DNA of 64,000 nt from Dinoroseobacter sp049800835 (GCF_049800835.1 NZ_JBNAFU010000003.1:248001-312000), one strand, 5' to 3'; counted from the first letter of the stretch, positions 42,539 to 51,229 are shown. Notes: generated by a model not told the origin, from the letters alone. Numbers and translations: made by a program.

Positions 42539-44113
42539 ATGACACGAGTCGACCGGAACCGTTCTATGACTATGCAAAGTAGCGACCCACGCCCCACCGC
42601 TGTGGTGATTGGCGCAGGTCTGGGTGGTCTGTCCGCCGCAATGCGCCTCGGGGCCAAGGGGTACGCCGTGACGGTTCTGGACCGTTTGGACAAACCTGGC
42701 GGGCGCGGGTCGTCCATCACGCAGGCGGGCCACCGATTCGATCTGGGGCCAACTATCGTGACGGTGCCGCAGGTTTACGAAAAGCTGTGGGCTGCGTGCG
42801 GGCGAAACTTTCACGATGATGTCGATCTACGCCCGCTTGACCCGTTCTACGAGATCCGCTGGCCGGATGGCACAGTCTTCACTGCCAGACAGGACACCGC
42901 AGCGATGGAGGCGGAGATCACCCGTCTGAGCCCCGGGGACCTGAAAGGCTACCGCAAGTTCCTCAAGGATGCGCATCGTCGTTACGTTGTGGGGTTCGAG
43001 GGCATGGTGGCGGAACCAATGCACAGGCTGTGGGACACGCTCAAGGTCATTCCCGAGTTTGCGGTTCTGCGCGCAGACCAATCCATTCTCAAGCTTGCCC
43101 AGAAACGCGTGAAGAACCCCTATCTGCGCATGGCGCTGAGCTTTCATCCGTTGTTCATCGGCGGCGATCCGATGCACGTCACGTCGATGTATGCGCTGGT
43201 CAGCCACCTCGAAAAGGAGTTTGGCGTCCACTACGCGATGGGCGGTGTTCAGGCGATCGCGCAGGCCATGGCGAACGTGGTTGCAGATCAGGGCGGGCGC
43301 GTGCGCTACGGCGAAACGGTGGATGAAATCCTTGTTGCCGACGGCAAGGCACGCGGTGTTCGGATGGAAAGCCGCGAGGTGCTGCATGCAGATATCGTGG
43401 TCTCCAATGCAGACGCCGGTCACACCTATCAGACCCTTTTGCGCAAGACGCCGCGGAAACGCTGGACCGATGCCAAGCTGAAAAAGGCGAGTTGGTCCAT
43501 GGGCCTTTATGTCTGGTATTTCGGCACACGGGGCACCCGTGACATGTGGGGTGACGTCGGTCATCACACGATCCTGTCCGGCCCGCGGTACGAGGGGCTC
43601 CTGCGGGACGTCTTCATAAATGGCCGGCTCTCGGAGGATATGAGCCTTTACCTCCATCGCCCGGCGGTCACCGACCCCAGCGTGGCACCCAGGGGCGACG
43701 ACACGTTCTACGTACTGTCCCCTGTTCCACATCTTGGACATGACAACCCGGTGGATTGGGAGGTGGAGAAAGCCGCCTATACCGACAAGGTCGCAGCCGT
43801 GCTGGAAAACACCCTGCCCGGGTTCCGAAAGCGGATCACGACCGACCTGATCTTCACGCCGGATACGTTCAAGGACAGGTACCTTTCGCCGCTTGGCGCC
43901 GGGTTCTCGATTGAGCCGCGCATTCTCCAATCCGCTTGGTTCCGACCGCATAACAACCCGACCGAGATCGCCAACCTTTACCTGACAGGCGCCGGAACGC
44001 ACCCAGGTGCGGGTGTACCGGGCGTCGTGTCGTCGGCCGAGGTGATGGCGAAGATGATCCCCGACGCGCCGGTCGTTCCTGCAACCATGCCCTACGCGCA
44101 GGCCGCGGAATGA
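42539..44113 (+). CDS. crtI: Phytoene desaturase CrtI
   Basis: CrtI introduces three double bonds into phytoene to make neurosporene in this pathway. The FAD motif VIGAGLGGLSAAMRLGAKG begins near residue 23. GRGSSITQAGHRFDLGPTIVTVP and the C-terminal GAGTHPGAGVPGVVSSAEV are CrtI hallmarks, and the length is 524 aa. The true start could be ATG 42539, 42566 (GGAA eight bases upstream) or 42572; the downstream pair better respects the promoter and operator geometry and homologue length. The stop overlaps crtB (ATGA). Confidence 0.95.
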   Translation: MTRVDRNRSMTMQSSDPRPTAVVIGAGLGGLSAAMRLGAKGYAVTVLDRLDKPGGRGSSITQAGHRFDLGPTIVTVPQVYEKLWAACGRNFHDDVDLRPLDPFYEIRWPDGTVFTARQDTAAMEAEITRLSPGDLKGYRKFLKDAHRRYVVGFEGMVAEPMHRLWDTLKVIPEFAVLRADQSILKLAQKRVKNPYLRMALSFHPLFIGGDPMHVTSMYALVSHLEKEFGVHYAMGGVQAIAQAMANVVADQGGRVRYGETVDEILVADGKARGVRMESREVLHADIVVSNADAGHTYQTLLRKTPRKRWTDAKLKKASWSMGLYVWYFGTRGTRDMWGDVGHHTILSGPRYEGLLRDVFINGRLSEDMSLYLHRPAVTDPSVAPRGDDTFYVLSPVPHLGHDNPVDWEVEKAAYTDKVAAVLENTLPGFRKRITTDLIFTPDTFKDRYLSPLGAGFSIEPRILQSAWFRPHNNPTEIANLYLTGAGTHPGAGVPGVVSSAEVMAKMIPDAPVVPATMPYAQAAE

Positions 44114-45156
44114 TTGCGGCTGCCGATCTCGACCATTGCAAGGAAGCGATCCGTCACGGATCGCTTTCGTTCCACGCAGCGTCCAAGCTCTTGCCTTCCA
44201 GAATGCGCGATCCGGCACTTGCACTCTATGCGTTTTGCAGGCTGGCGGATGATGCGGTGGACCTTCATCACGAAAAACCGGCAGCTGTTCTTGGACTGCG
44301 GGACCGTCTTGATCTGGTCTATGCCGGAACGCCGCGCAACGCACCTGCCGACCGGGCGTTCGCAGCCATGGTCGAGGATCATGAGATGCCCCGCGCGTTG
44401 CCCGAAGCCCTGATCGAAGGGTTTGCCTGGGATGCGATGGAGCGCCAGTACGATACCCTCTCTGATGTCAGGGCGTACTCTGCCCGTGTTGCTGCCGCAG
44501 TCGGCGCGATGATGACTGTGCTCATGGGCGTCCGCGATGGCGACGCCTTGGCGCGCGCATGCGACCTTGGCGTTGCGATGCAACTGACCAATATCTGCCG
44601 GGATGTCGGCGAAGATGCTATTGAGGGCCGTTTGTACTTGCCGCGTGACTTGATGCGCGCGGAGGGGATCGAGCCGGAGGCATTCCTTGCCGACCCCAGG
44701 CCCAGTGCCGATTTGGCGCGGGTCACCAAGCGGCTTCTGGCCGAAGCGCAGCGCCTGTATTTCCGGGCCGAGGCGGGCATCGGGGTACTGCCACTGACCG
44801 CGCGCCCGGGCATCTACGCGGCGCGCTTCATCTACGCTGCGATCGGATCGAAGGTGGCACAGGCAGGTTATGACAACATCAACCACCGCGCGCACACGTC
44901 GAAGCTGCACAAGCTGGCGCTTGTCGGCCAGTCGACCCTGCAAACCGGTGTCAGCATGGTGATGCCGCGTTCAGCGGTTCTGCACGCCAGCCCACTGGAC
45001 GAGTGCGCGTTTCTTGTCGACGCAGCAGCGCGGAACGCCGACCGTTCCCCCTGGGGGGAAGGACGCTCGGGAACATTGCTGGGGCTGTTTGCCCAGCTGG
45101 AGGAACGCGACCGCGAAATGCGCGGCATGGACGGGTTCAAAGGTCGTCCTATCTGA
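44110..45156 (+). CDS. crtB: Phytoene synthase CrtB
   Basis: CrtB condenses two geranylgeranyl diphosphates to phytoene. The 348-aa protein has the first aspartate-rich motif in ADDAVDLHHE and the second in NICRDVGEDAIEGRLYLPRDL. The AVGAMMTVLMG and GIYAARFIYAAIG segments are squalene/phytoene synthase signatures. It overlaps crtI by four bases, and tspO follows five bases after the stop, so crtI-crtB-tspO form a unit. Confidence 0.96.
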   Translation: MIAAADLDHCKEAIRHGSLSFHAASKLLPSRMRDPALALYAFCRLADDAVDLHHEKPAAVLGLRDRLDLVYAGTPRNAPADRAFAAMVEDHEMPRALPEALIEGFAWDAMERQYDTLSDVRAYSARVAAAVGAMMTVLMGVRDGDALARACDLGVAMQLTNICRDVGEDAIEGRLYLPRDLMRAEGIEPEAFLADPRPSADLARVTKRLLAEAQRLYFRAEAGIGVLPLTARPGIYAARFIYAAIGSKVAQAGYDNINHRAHTSKLHKLALVGQSTLQTGVSMVMPRSAVLHASPLDECAFLVDAAARNADRSPWGEGRSGTLLGLFAQLEERDREMRGMDGFKGRPI

Positions 45157-45161
45157 CCTTC

Positions 45162-45650
45162 ATGGAATTTGATTGGGCTGTCTTCACGATATTTCTTGGC
45201 GCGTGCTCTGCTGCCGCGGCGACGGGATCAATGTTCCCGCCCGGGCGGTGGTATGACGCGCTGCAAAAGCCGAGCTGGAACCCGCCGAAATGGGTATTTC
45301 CCGTTGTGTGGAGCGTCCTGTACCTTGCGATCGCGGTTTCAGCCGCGCGCGTCGCCGACGCCCCGGGCAGCGCGATGGCGATGGCATTCTGGGCATTTCA
45401 GATCGCGTTGAACACGCTTTGGACACCGGTTTTCTTTGGTCTTCGGCGGATCAAGGCTGGAATGGTCGTGATTGGCCTGTTGTGGGTGTCAGTGCTTGGG
45501 ACAGTCGTTTTCACTTTTCAGGTCGAACCATTTTCAGGGCTGCTGCTTCTCCCCTATCTCGCTTGGGTTACAATCGCCGCCGCCCTGAATGCAGCGGTCT
45601 GGCGCCTGAACCCCGAAGAGGCGAACACCCCGCGAGAAATCGAAGCCTAG
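45162..45650 (+). CDS. tspO: TspO/MBR family tryptophan-rich sensory protein
   Basis: The 162-aa protein has five predicted membrane helices and the TspO signature, with GSMFPPGRWYDALQKPSWNPPKWVFP, VVWSVLYLAIAVSA, NTLWTPVFFGL and a C-terminal YLAWVTIAAALNAAVWRLN. In Rhodobacter, TspO is an outer-membrane-located tetrapyrrole-linked modulator that lowers photosynthesis gene expression in oxygen. The ATG at 45162, five bases after crtB, is preferred over the in-frame opening at 45003 inside crtB. Its TAG stop shares CTAG with the crtC stop on the other strand. Confidence 0.94.
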   Translation: MEFDWAVFTIFLGACSAAAATGSMFPPGRWYDALQKPSWNPPKWVFPVVWSVLYLAIAVSAARVADAPGSAMAMAFWAFQIALNTLWTPVFFGLRRIKAGMVVIGLLWVSVLGTVVFTFQVEPFSGLLLLPYLAWVTIAAALNAAVWRLNPEEANTPREIEA

Positions 45651-46858
45651 AAGTCCCATTTGGGGCGTCGTGGTACCCGGACCGCCAGCATGGGCATAAG
45701 CCACGGCCCCCGAAACCGGTTCAGATCAAGCGCTTCGTGCACGCCCTGCACCCGTTCCCCGTGGATGGTTGTCTCGACCCCGGCCCGGCAGTAAAACGGC
45801 GCATCGAGCATGGATTTGAAATGCTTCGGCGTTGTGCCCGGATCGGCGCGTGTTTCACGGCGCACTGTCCACAAAGACCGCGAGAACCGTGTCTTCGGCG
45901 GTGCCTCCATCGTCGAAACCCCCCCTTGCTCATCGAATTTCAGAGCGACGGACAAGTCCGAGCCGTCGCGTCTGGCGACATCATAGAACGAGGCCGTGCC
46001 TGCCGACGTCGGATAGCGCCCCCAGGTCCAATAGCCGAAATCTGCCTCCAGCGCCCGGGTCCCGAAGTTCGCGTCGAAATAGCCGTGCCCTGACCAGGTC
46101 CACCCCTCGCGGTTCATGTCGACCTCGATATCCGAGCTGGGGGCGAAGGGCCGCCAGACGTGACTGCCGTCCTCGGTCAGCGGTATTTCCTTGTCGGTCA
46201 AACCATGAGGATGAATTTTCACGGTGCCCTTGACGCGGTCGCACCACGGCGTCGAAACCTCGTTGATGTCCACGGTCAGTGTCGTGCCGTCCCAGTGCAG
46301 GTGACTGGGCCCGACCGTGAACGTGTCGTTTGTCTGGCGTAGTGCGTCGCGGCCCCGGTCTGTCATGGTCCAGCGCCCGCCGGGTCCGTAGGTGGCCACG
46401 TTGATGCACACATGGTTGTCCGGGCTCTTGCGGCCCGACCAGCGATACCAGGGTGAAAAAACCGACCCTATGAAGGCGATGATGGAGATGGCGCGGCTGC
46501 CATCGTCCGAGATCCCGTCGAGGTACCACCAAGCGTAGCCGTCGCTGGGAACATCGAGGTTGAAGTTAGGTCCTTGAGTATCGCCGCGGCCGCGTGCTTG
46601 CCGGAAAGGGTTGCCATCGGAATCCCCGCCCCCGGATGGGCCCCGCCCCCCGCCAGATACAGTCCCGGCAGCGCTGTGCGGGCCCGCGGCCTTTGGAACG
46701 CTGCCATCAGACCATGCGGGCTCCGCCCGTAGAGGGATCCTGCCGACCCGGGAAACAGGGTCGCGAAGTCCCTTGGCAGGGTCAGGCTGTCCCGACCGGG
46801 AGTTTCCGAAAAGCGTAAACCCATCTGCGCCAACCGCGGGAAAGTTGTGCTCTGACAT
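45647..46858 (-). CDS. crtC: Carotenoid 1,2-hydratase (hydroxyneurosporene synthase) CrtC; start unclear
   Basis: CrtC adds water across the C1,2 double bond of neurosporene or related carotenoids. The conserved body begins at GPNFNLDVPSDGYAWWYLDG, and AFIGSVFSPWYRWSGR, CINVATYGPGGRWTMTDRG and EADFGYWTWGRYPTS are clear CrtC segments. That body is about 308 residues, the usual family length. There is no ATG, GTG or TTG in frame near its N-terminus. The only start is ATG 46858, with AGGAG eight bases upstream, adding 95 residues that lie antiphase inside crtD. Either a long overlap is real, or the start codon was lost or is non-standard. Confidence 0.85.
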   Translation of the reverse strand: MSEHNFPAVGADGFTLFGNSRSGQPDPAKGLRDPVSRVGRIPLRAEPAWSDGSVPKAAGPHSAAGTVSGGGRGPSGGGDSDGNPFRQARGRGDTQGPNFNLDVPSDGYAWWYLDGISDDGSRAISIIAFIGSVFSPWYRWSGRKSPDNHVCINVATYGPGGRWTMTDRGRDALRQTNDTFTVGPSHLHWDGTTLTVDINEVSTPWCDRVKGTVKIHPHGLTDKEIPLTEDGSHVWRPFAPSSDIEVDMNREGWTWSGHGYFDANFGTRALEADFGYWTWGRYPTSAGTASFYDVARRDGSDLSVALKFDEQGGVSTMEAPPKTRFSRSLWTVRRETRADPGTTPKHFKSMLDAPFYCRAGVETTIHGERVQGVHEALDLNRFRGPWLMPMLAVRVPRRPKWDF

Positions 46859-48051
46859 TGGGAAAACTCCTCTTCGTCGCTCTGCGCAGGGCCGGTCTGG
46901 GGCACCGGTGGCGCATTTATGATGATTTCAAACCGCTCGGGTCCGGCGGGCGTTTTGCCGGCGCCCCGATCTTCGGCACAGACGTACAGCGTGGCATCTT
47001 TCGGCTGATGTCCCTGCGACAGCGGATCAAACTCGGCCTGTGGGTCATCGGCAAAAAACACGTTGTGGTGGACAAGATCGCGACCTTCGGGAACTGCGGC
47101 GAATGACCAGACCTGCGCGGACAGCGATCGTGGTTTCAGCCCGCCATCGGATACACTGGCGCGGGGTGCTTGGCCAAGTTTACCCAACGCCAGTGCCCGG
47201 GGGTCGCCGTTGAATACAACGGCATCCGTCAGGATCCGGGTGCCATCGGCAAGGTGCACGCCGGCGGCGCGGCCGTTCTGACTGTCGATCCTCGCAACGG
47301 CGGTACCGTATTGAAACCGCGCGCCGAGCTTGATCGCGAGGCTTTCCAGCCCGCGCGCCAACTGGTGCATGCCCCCATCCACGCGCCAGACGCCCTGCGC
47401 CTCTGCGTGCCATATCAGCCCGAGCACCGCAGGCGATGCATAGGGCGAGCCGCCGACATACGTGGCGTACCGCCCGAATAACTGGCGCAGGCGCTGGTCG
47501 CTGAACCGCCGCGCCAGGCAGGAGGCCAGCGTGCTGAGCGGACCCATCGCCGCAATCAGCGATGGTGTTTTTAGGACATGCTTGGTCAGGCTCCCGAGCG
47601 CCGGGTCCGGGGCCTGCATCATCGGTCCTTCGAAGGCTTCGAACAGCGCGCGGGCCTGCGCGGCAAACCCCTTGAACTCTTTGGCAGCCTGTCCCCCTGC
47701 GAAGGCGTGCACTGCGGCCTCAGATTCGGCGGGGTCGGCAAAGAGATCGAGTGTGCTGCCATCCGACCACCAGTGCCGGGCCAGAACGGTTTCCTTGTGC
47801 AGCACGACGTAATCCGCAAGATGTGCGCCCACGTCTTCGAAAAGTTCGTCGAAGATTGGTTTCAGCGTCATCACGGTCGGGCCCGCGTCCACCGGTCCGG
47901 CGCGGCTGGGCAAGGTGCGCATCTTCCCGCCCGGAGCGTCCGCTGCCTCCAGGACTGTGACGTCGCATCCGGCATGGGCAAGGCGAATGGCCGAGGCCAG
48001 ACCGCCCATTCCCGCCCCGATCACGACAACACGATGCGATTTTTGTGCCAT
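46468..48051 (-). CDS. crtD: Methoxyneurosporene dehydrogenase CrtD
   Basis: CrtD is the FAD-dependent C3,4-desaturase acting on hydroxy- or methoxy-neurosporene in the spheroidene pathway. The N-terminus has VVVIGAGMGGLASAIRLAHAG, then GGKMRTLPSRAGPVDAGPTVMTLKP, and the C-terminal FAD segment is GLYLAGGGAHPGAGIPMATLSGKHAAAAI. The length is 527 aa. The last residues, rich in serine, threonine and proline, are encoded by DNA that also encodes the start of the crtC body in another frame. ATG 48051 has GGAGAGC upstream. It is divergent from crtE across a region with three PpsR-type sites. Confidence 0.93.
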   Translation of the reverse strand: MAQKSHRVVVIGAGMGGLASAIRLAHAGCDVTVLEAADAPGGKMRTLPSRAGPVDAGPTVMTLKPIFDELFEDVGAHLADYVVLHKETVLARHWWSDGSTLDLFADPAESEAAVHAFAGGQAAKEFKGFAAQARALFEAFEGPMMQAPDPALGSLTKHVLKTPSLIAAMGPLSTLASCLARRFSDQRLRQLFGRYATYVGGSPYASPAVLGLIWHAEAQGVWRVDGGMHQLARGLESLAIKLGARFQYGTAVARIDSQNGRAAGVHLADGTRILTDAVVFNGDPRALALGKLGQAPRASVSDGGLKPRSLSAQVWSFAAVPEGRDLVHHNVFFADDPQAEFDPLSQGHQPKDATLYVCAEDRGAGKTPAGPERFEIIINAPPVPQTGPAQSDEEEFSQCQSTTFPRLAQMGLRFSETPGRDSLTLPRDFATLFPGSAGSLYGRSPHGLMAAFQRPRARTALPGLYLAGGGAHPGAGIPMATLSGKHAAAAILKDLTSTSMFPATATLGGTSTGSRTMAAAPSPSSPS

Positions 48052-48067
48052 CCGGCGCTCTCCTTAC

Positions 48068-48140
48068 CGTCAATGATTGTTGACAGATTACCGCGCACTG
48101 TCCAGAATAATTTACAGTATGCTGTCATTTGAGAATGACA
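48068..48140. promoter_or_regulatory. PpsR/CrtJ operator cluster between crtD and crtE
   Basis: Two exact TGT-N12-ACA sites lie at 48099-48116 (TGTCCAGAATAATTTACA) and 48123-48140 (TGTCATTTGAGAATGACA, a perfect palindrome), six bases apart. A third, CGTCAATGATTGTTGACA at 48068-48085, matches except for its first base. The three sites fill the divergent crtD-crtE promoter region, so both directions are probably under PpsR control. Confidence 0.85.
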
Positions 48141-48160
48141 CACCGAACAGGAGCGGCCCT

Positions 48161-49036
48161 ATGAACCTCAAACGTATTGAGACAGCCCTTGATGTGGCGC
48201 TGATCCGCAGTCGTGCGGGGTCGTGCCCTCCGAAACTCGCAGCGGCACTGGAATACTCGGTCAAGCCGGGCGGTGCGCGAATTCGCCCGACCATTTGCTT
48301 GAGCGTTGCAATGGCGTGTGGCGACGACCAGCCGCGCCTGACGGATGCCGCCTGCACGGCGATTGAGTTGATCCACTGCGGCAGCTTGGTTCATGACGAC
48401 TTGCCTGCCTTCGACAACGCGGACACGCGCCGGGGAAAACCGTCTGTTCACAAGGCATATTCGGAACCGCTCGCGGTCTTGTCGGGCGATACGCTGATCA
48501 TCATGGCGTTCGAACAGCTGGCCGTGGCCGCCGCGGCTGATCCGGAACGTGCTGCGCTCCTGATCCGTGAACTCGCCCGGTTCAGCGGTATGCCCCACGG
48601 CATCTGTGCCGGGCAGGGATGGGAGAGCGAGGCGGTTGTCGACCTGTCCGCCTATCACCGGGCGAAGACAGGTGCGCTGTTTACGGCGGCAACCCGTATG
48701 GGTGCCGCAGCGGCGGGCGAGGATCCCGAAGCCTGGACCGAGCTTGGCGCGCGAATCGGGGAGGCTTTTCAGGTCGCGGACGATCTTCGCGACGCGCTCT
48801 ACGATGAACAGACGCTTGGTAAGCCGGCCGGACAGGATGCGGTCAACAACCGTCCCAATGCGGTTTCCGAACTTGGCGTCCAAGGTGCGATCAAACGACT
48901 GGACGACATCCTGTCCGGCGCAATCTCGTCCATTCCGTCCTGTCCGGGGGAGGCGATGTTGGCCGAGATGGTTCGCAAGCAGGCCGAACGGCTGACGCCG
49001 GTTCTCCCGAACATCGCTGGCATCAAGACGGCCTGA
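48161..49036 (+). CDS. crtE: Geranylgeranyl diphosphate synthase CrtE
   Basis: CrtE elongates prenyl diphosphates to the C20 geranylgeranyl diphosphate used for carotenoids and for the bacteriochlorophyll tail. The first aspartate-rich motif is HDDLPAFDNADTRRGKP (aspartates from about residue 79). The second is unusually QVADDLRD (near residue 206) where many relatives have DDILD. ATG 48161 has AGGAG eight bases upstream and gives 291 aa; the frame is open back to 48077 but that part covers the operator region. crtF starts four bases after the stop. Confidence 0.94.
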   Translation: MNLKRIETALDVALIRSRAGSCPPKLAAALEYSVKPGGARIRPTICLSVAMACGDDQPRLTDAACTAIELIHCGSLVHDDLPAFDNADTRRGKPSVHKAYSEPLAVLSGDTLIIMAFEQLAVAAAADPERAALLIRELARFSGMPHGICAGQGWESEAVVDLSAYHRAKTGALFTAATRMGAAAAGEDPEAWTELGARIGEAFQVADDLRDALYDEQTLGKPAGQDAVNNRPNAVSELGVQGAIKRLDDILSGAISSIPSCPGEAMLAEMVRKQAERLTPVLPNIAGIKTA

Positions 49037-49040
49037 TACG

Positions 49041-50168
49041 ATGAGCATGTCCTCCGGCAGCTATTGGCGACCGCGTTTCTGGCCCGAAAAGCATGCGTTC
49101 TACCGGCGATGGGTCAAACTTGCCGGGGCCCCCGCGTTTCAGAGCTGGGCCAGCGCGATGCCAGGGGCGCGGCGCCTTGCCAAGCGCGACGGGCAAGCCT
49201 TGTTCGATCTGGTGTCCGGGTTCGTCTACAGCCAGATCCTGCATGCGTTCGTACAGCTCGATATGCCGGGGCTCTTGCAGAAAGAGCCGCTTCCGGCATG
49301 GCGTCTGGCGGCTCGCACACGGCTTGATCCGCGTCGGATGGAGGTGCTGTGCCAGGGGGCGGTGGCCGTTGGGTTGCTCAAACGCTCCAGGCAAGGGGAA
49401 TACCGGTTGTCCCGTCTTGGCGCGGCTTTGCCCGGTGTCCCGGGCCTGTGCGAGATGATCCAGCACCACGATGTCTTGTACCGCGATCTCGAGGATCCGG
49501 TCTCGTTTCTGCGCGGCGAAGGGGAAACCGAACTCGCCCGGTTCTGGCCCTACGTGTTTGGCCAGTCCGGGACGAATGATCCTGATCTTGCCGCGCGCTA
49601 TTCCAAGCTGATGTCCGACAGCCAGGCACTGGTTGCCGAGGAAACCTTGCGGGTGGTCAAGCTGGAAGATGCCCATCGGTTGATGGATGTCGGCGGCGGC
49701 ACGGGCGCGTTCCTGCGCGCCGTGGATGCGGCATACCCGCAGCTGCGCCTGCGCCTGTTCGAACTGCCCACGGTGCTGGAGCATGCCGACCTGCCGCCGC
49801 GTGCCGACTGTGTTGGCGGGTCTTTCCGTGAAGACCCCTTACCCAAGGGTGCAGACGTGATTTCGCTGGTTCGTGTGCTCTACGATCACGCGGACGAGAC
49901 TGTGAAGGCACTTCTGGCGAAGGTGTATGACGCCCTGCCGCCCGGGGGACGCGTGGTCATTTCAGAACCCATGGCAGGTGGTGCAACCCCGACCCGCGCC
50001 GGGGATGCGTATTTCGCGTTCTACACGATGGCGATGCAAACCGGGTGTGCTCGATCGGCGGCGCAAGTGTCCGATCTCCTTGTGCAGGCTGGGTTTTCAG
50101 CAGTGGAAACCATTCCAACGTACCGCGAATTCGTCACTGGCGTCGTTGTCGCACGAAAGCCGGGCTGA
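49041..50168 (+). CDS. crtF: Hydroxyneurosporene O-methyltransferase CrtF
   Basis: CrtF methylates the C1 hydroxyl group of demethylspheroidene or hydroxyneurosporene using S-adenosylmethionine. The 375-aa protein has a small N-terminal dimerisation domain and the SAM loop HRLMDVGGGTGAFLRAV near residue 215. RLFELPTVLEHAD and the GADVISLVRVLYDHADE segment follow, with a C-terminal GGRVVISEPMAGG. It is co-transcribed with crtE. The bchC operator region begins immediately after its stop. Confidence 0.94.
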   Translation: MSMSSGSYWRPRFWPEKHAFYRRWVKLAGAPAFQSWASAMPGARRLAKRDGQALFDLVSGFVYSQILHAFVQLDMPGLLQKEPLPAWRLAARTRLDPRRMEVLCQGAVAVGLLKRSRQGEYRLSRLGAALPGVPGLCEMIQHHDVLYRDLEDPVSFLRGEGETELARFWPYVFGQSGTNDPDLAARYSKLMSDSQALVAEETLRVVKLEDAHRLMDVGGGTGAFLRAVDAAYPQLRLRLFELPTVLEHADLPPRADCVGGSFREDPLPKGADVISLVRVLYDHADETVKALLAKVYDALPPGGRVVISEPMAGGATPTRAGDAYFAFYTMAMQTGCARSAAQVSDLLVQAGFSAVETIPTYREFVTGVVVARKPG

Positions 50169-50171
50169 ACC

Positions 50172-50227
50172 TGACAACAAAACTGTCTATAATAGTTGAC
50201 ACCCTGCTATGTAAGCGTAAGATTACA
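50172..50227. promoter_or_regulatory. PpsR/CrtJ double operator and promoter of the bchC-bchXYZ-puf operon
   Basis: TGTCTATAATAGTTGACA (50184-50201) and TGTAAGCGTAAGATTACA (50210-50227) both match TGT-N12-ACA and are separated by exactly eight bases, the arrangement known for cooperative CrtJ binding at bchC in Rhodobacter capsulatus. A half-site TGACA lies at 50172-50176. A sigma-70-type promoter, TTGACA (50196-50201), 16 bases, TAAGAT (50218-50223), is interleaved with both operators, so repression by blocking polymerase is likely. Confidence 0.88.
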
Positions 50228-50290
50228 TTCAAGGGTTTGCTGCGACATTGAGTCTCTTCTTGAGTCGCGGCCCAACAAGGGGAAATTGCC

Positions 50291-51229
50291 ATGCACGCGA
50301 CAGCTGTTGTCCTGAACGGTCCTAAGGATCTGGGATTGCGGGATGTTGTTCTGGCCGACCCGACAGCGACCGACCTTGTTATCCAGATCGATCACTCGGG
50401 CATCTCGACCGGGACCGAAAAACTTATCTGGTCCGGTGACATGCCGCCCTTTCCGGGTTTCGGATTCCCGCTGGTGCCCGGATACGAATCCGCAGGCACC
50501 GTGGTCGAGGCCGGGGCAGAGACAAGCTACAAGCCAGGCGATCGCGTATTCGTCCCCGGCGCGAACTGCTACGGCGATGTGCGCGGGCTCTTCGGTGGCG
50601 CCTCGAACCTGCTGGTCTCTGACGCGGCACGCGTCACGCGCATTGATCCGGCACTGAAGGCCGAAGGGGCCTTGCTCGCGCTGGCCGCCACAGCACGCCA
50701 CGCCATGGCCGGTCTGAACAAATCTGTCCCCGATCTGATCGTCGGCCACGGTGTTCTGGGGCGGCTTCTTGCGCGTCTCACCATCGCGGCGGGCGCCCCC
50801 GCGCCGACGGTTTGGGAAATCTCGGACGGACGCATGTCCGGCGCAATGTGGTACGAGGTTGTTCACCCCGATGACGACCCAAAACGCGACTACCGTTCAA
50901 TTTACGATGCGTCGGGCAGTGCCGACCTGATCGCCAGCCTGATCATGCGCATCCAGAAGGGCGGAGAGATCGTTCTGGCCGGATTCTACGACCAGATCAG
51001 TTTCCCCTTCCCGCCCGCATTCATGAAAGAAGCCCGCCTGCGCATCGCCGCAGAGTGGGACCGCGACGACCTCGTCGCAACCCGCGCCCTGATTGAGTCC
51101 GGGGCGCTGTCTCTTGAGGGACTGATTACTCACACGGCCCAGGCAGCAGACTGCGAGAGCGCTTACCAGACGGCGTTCGACGATCCGGCCTGCCTGAAAA
51201 TGATACTGGATTGGAGCGCGACCGCATGA
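50291..51229 (+). CDS. bchC: Chlorophyll synthesis pathway protein BchC (2-desacetyl-2-hydroxyethyl bacteriochlorophyllide a dehydrogenase)
   Basis: BchC oxidises the 3-hydroxyethyl group to the 3-acetyl group of bacteriochlorophyllide a. The 312-aa protein is an alcohol-dehydrogenase-like oxidoreductase with VPGYESAGTVVEAG and the FVPGANCYGDVRGLFGG region typical of BchC, plus a shortened nucleotide-binding domain. ATAGGG-like AAGGGG lies before the ATG at 50291. It overlaps bchX by four bases and is the first gene of the long bchCXYZ-pufQBALMC unit. Confidence 0.95.
   Translation: MHATAVVLNGPKDLGLRDVVLADPTATDLVIQIDHSGISTGTEKLIWSGDMPPFPGFGFPLVPGYESAGTVVEAGAETSYKPGDRVFVPGANCYGDVRGLFGGASNLLVSDAARVTRIDPALKAEGALLALAATARHAMAGLNKSVPDLIVGHGVLGRLLARLTIAAGAPAPTVWEISDGRMSGAMWYEVVHPDDDPKRDYRSIYDASGSADLIASLIMRIQKGGEIVLAGFYDQISFPFPPAFMKEARLRIAAEWDRDDLVATRALIESGALSLEGLITHTAQAADCESAYQTAFDDPACLKMILDWSATA

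Noticed and set aside
42827..44344. A 505-codon minus-strand frame opposite crtI and crtB.
   Set aside because: It is antisense to two clear carotenoid genes and has no domain.
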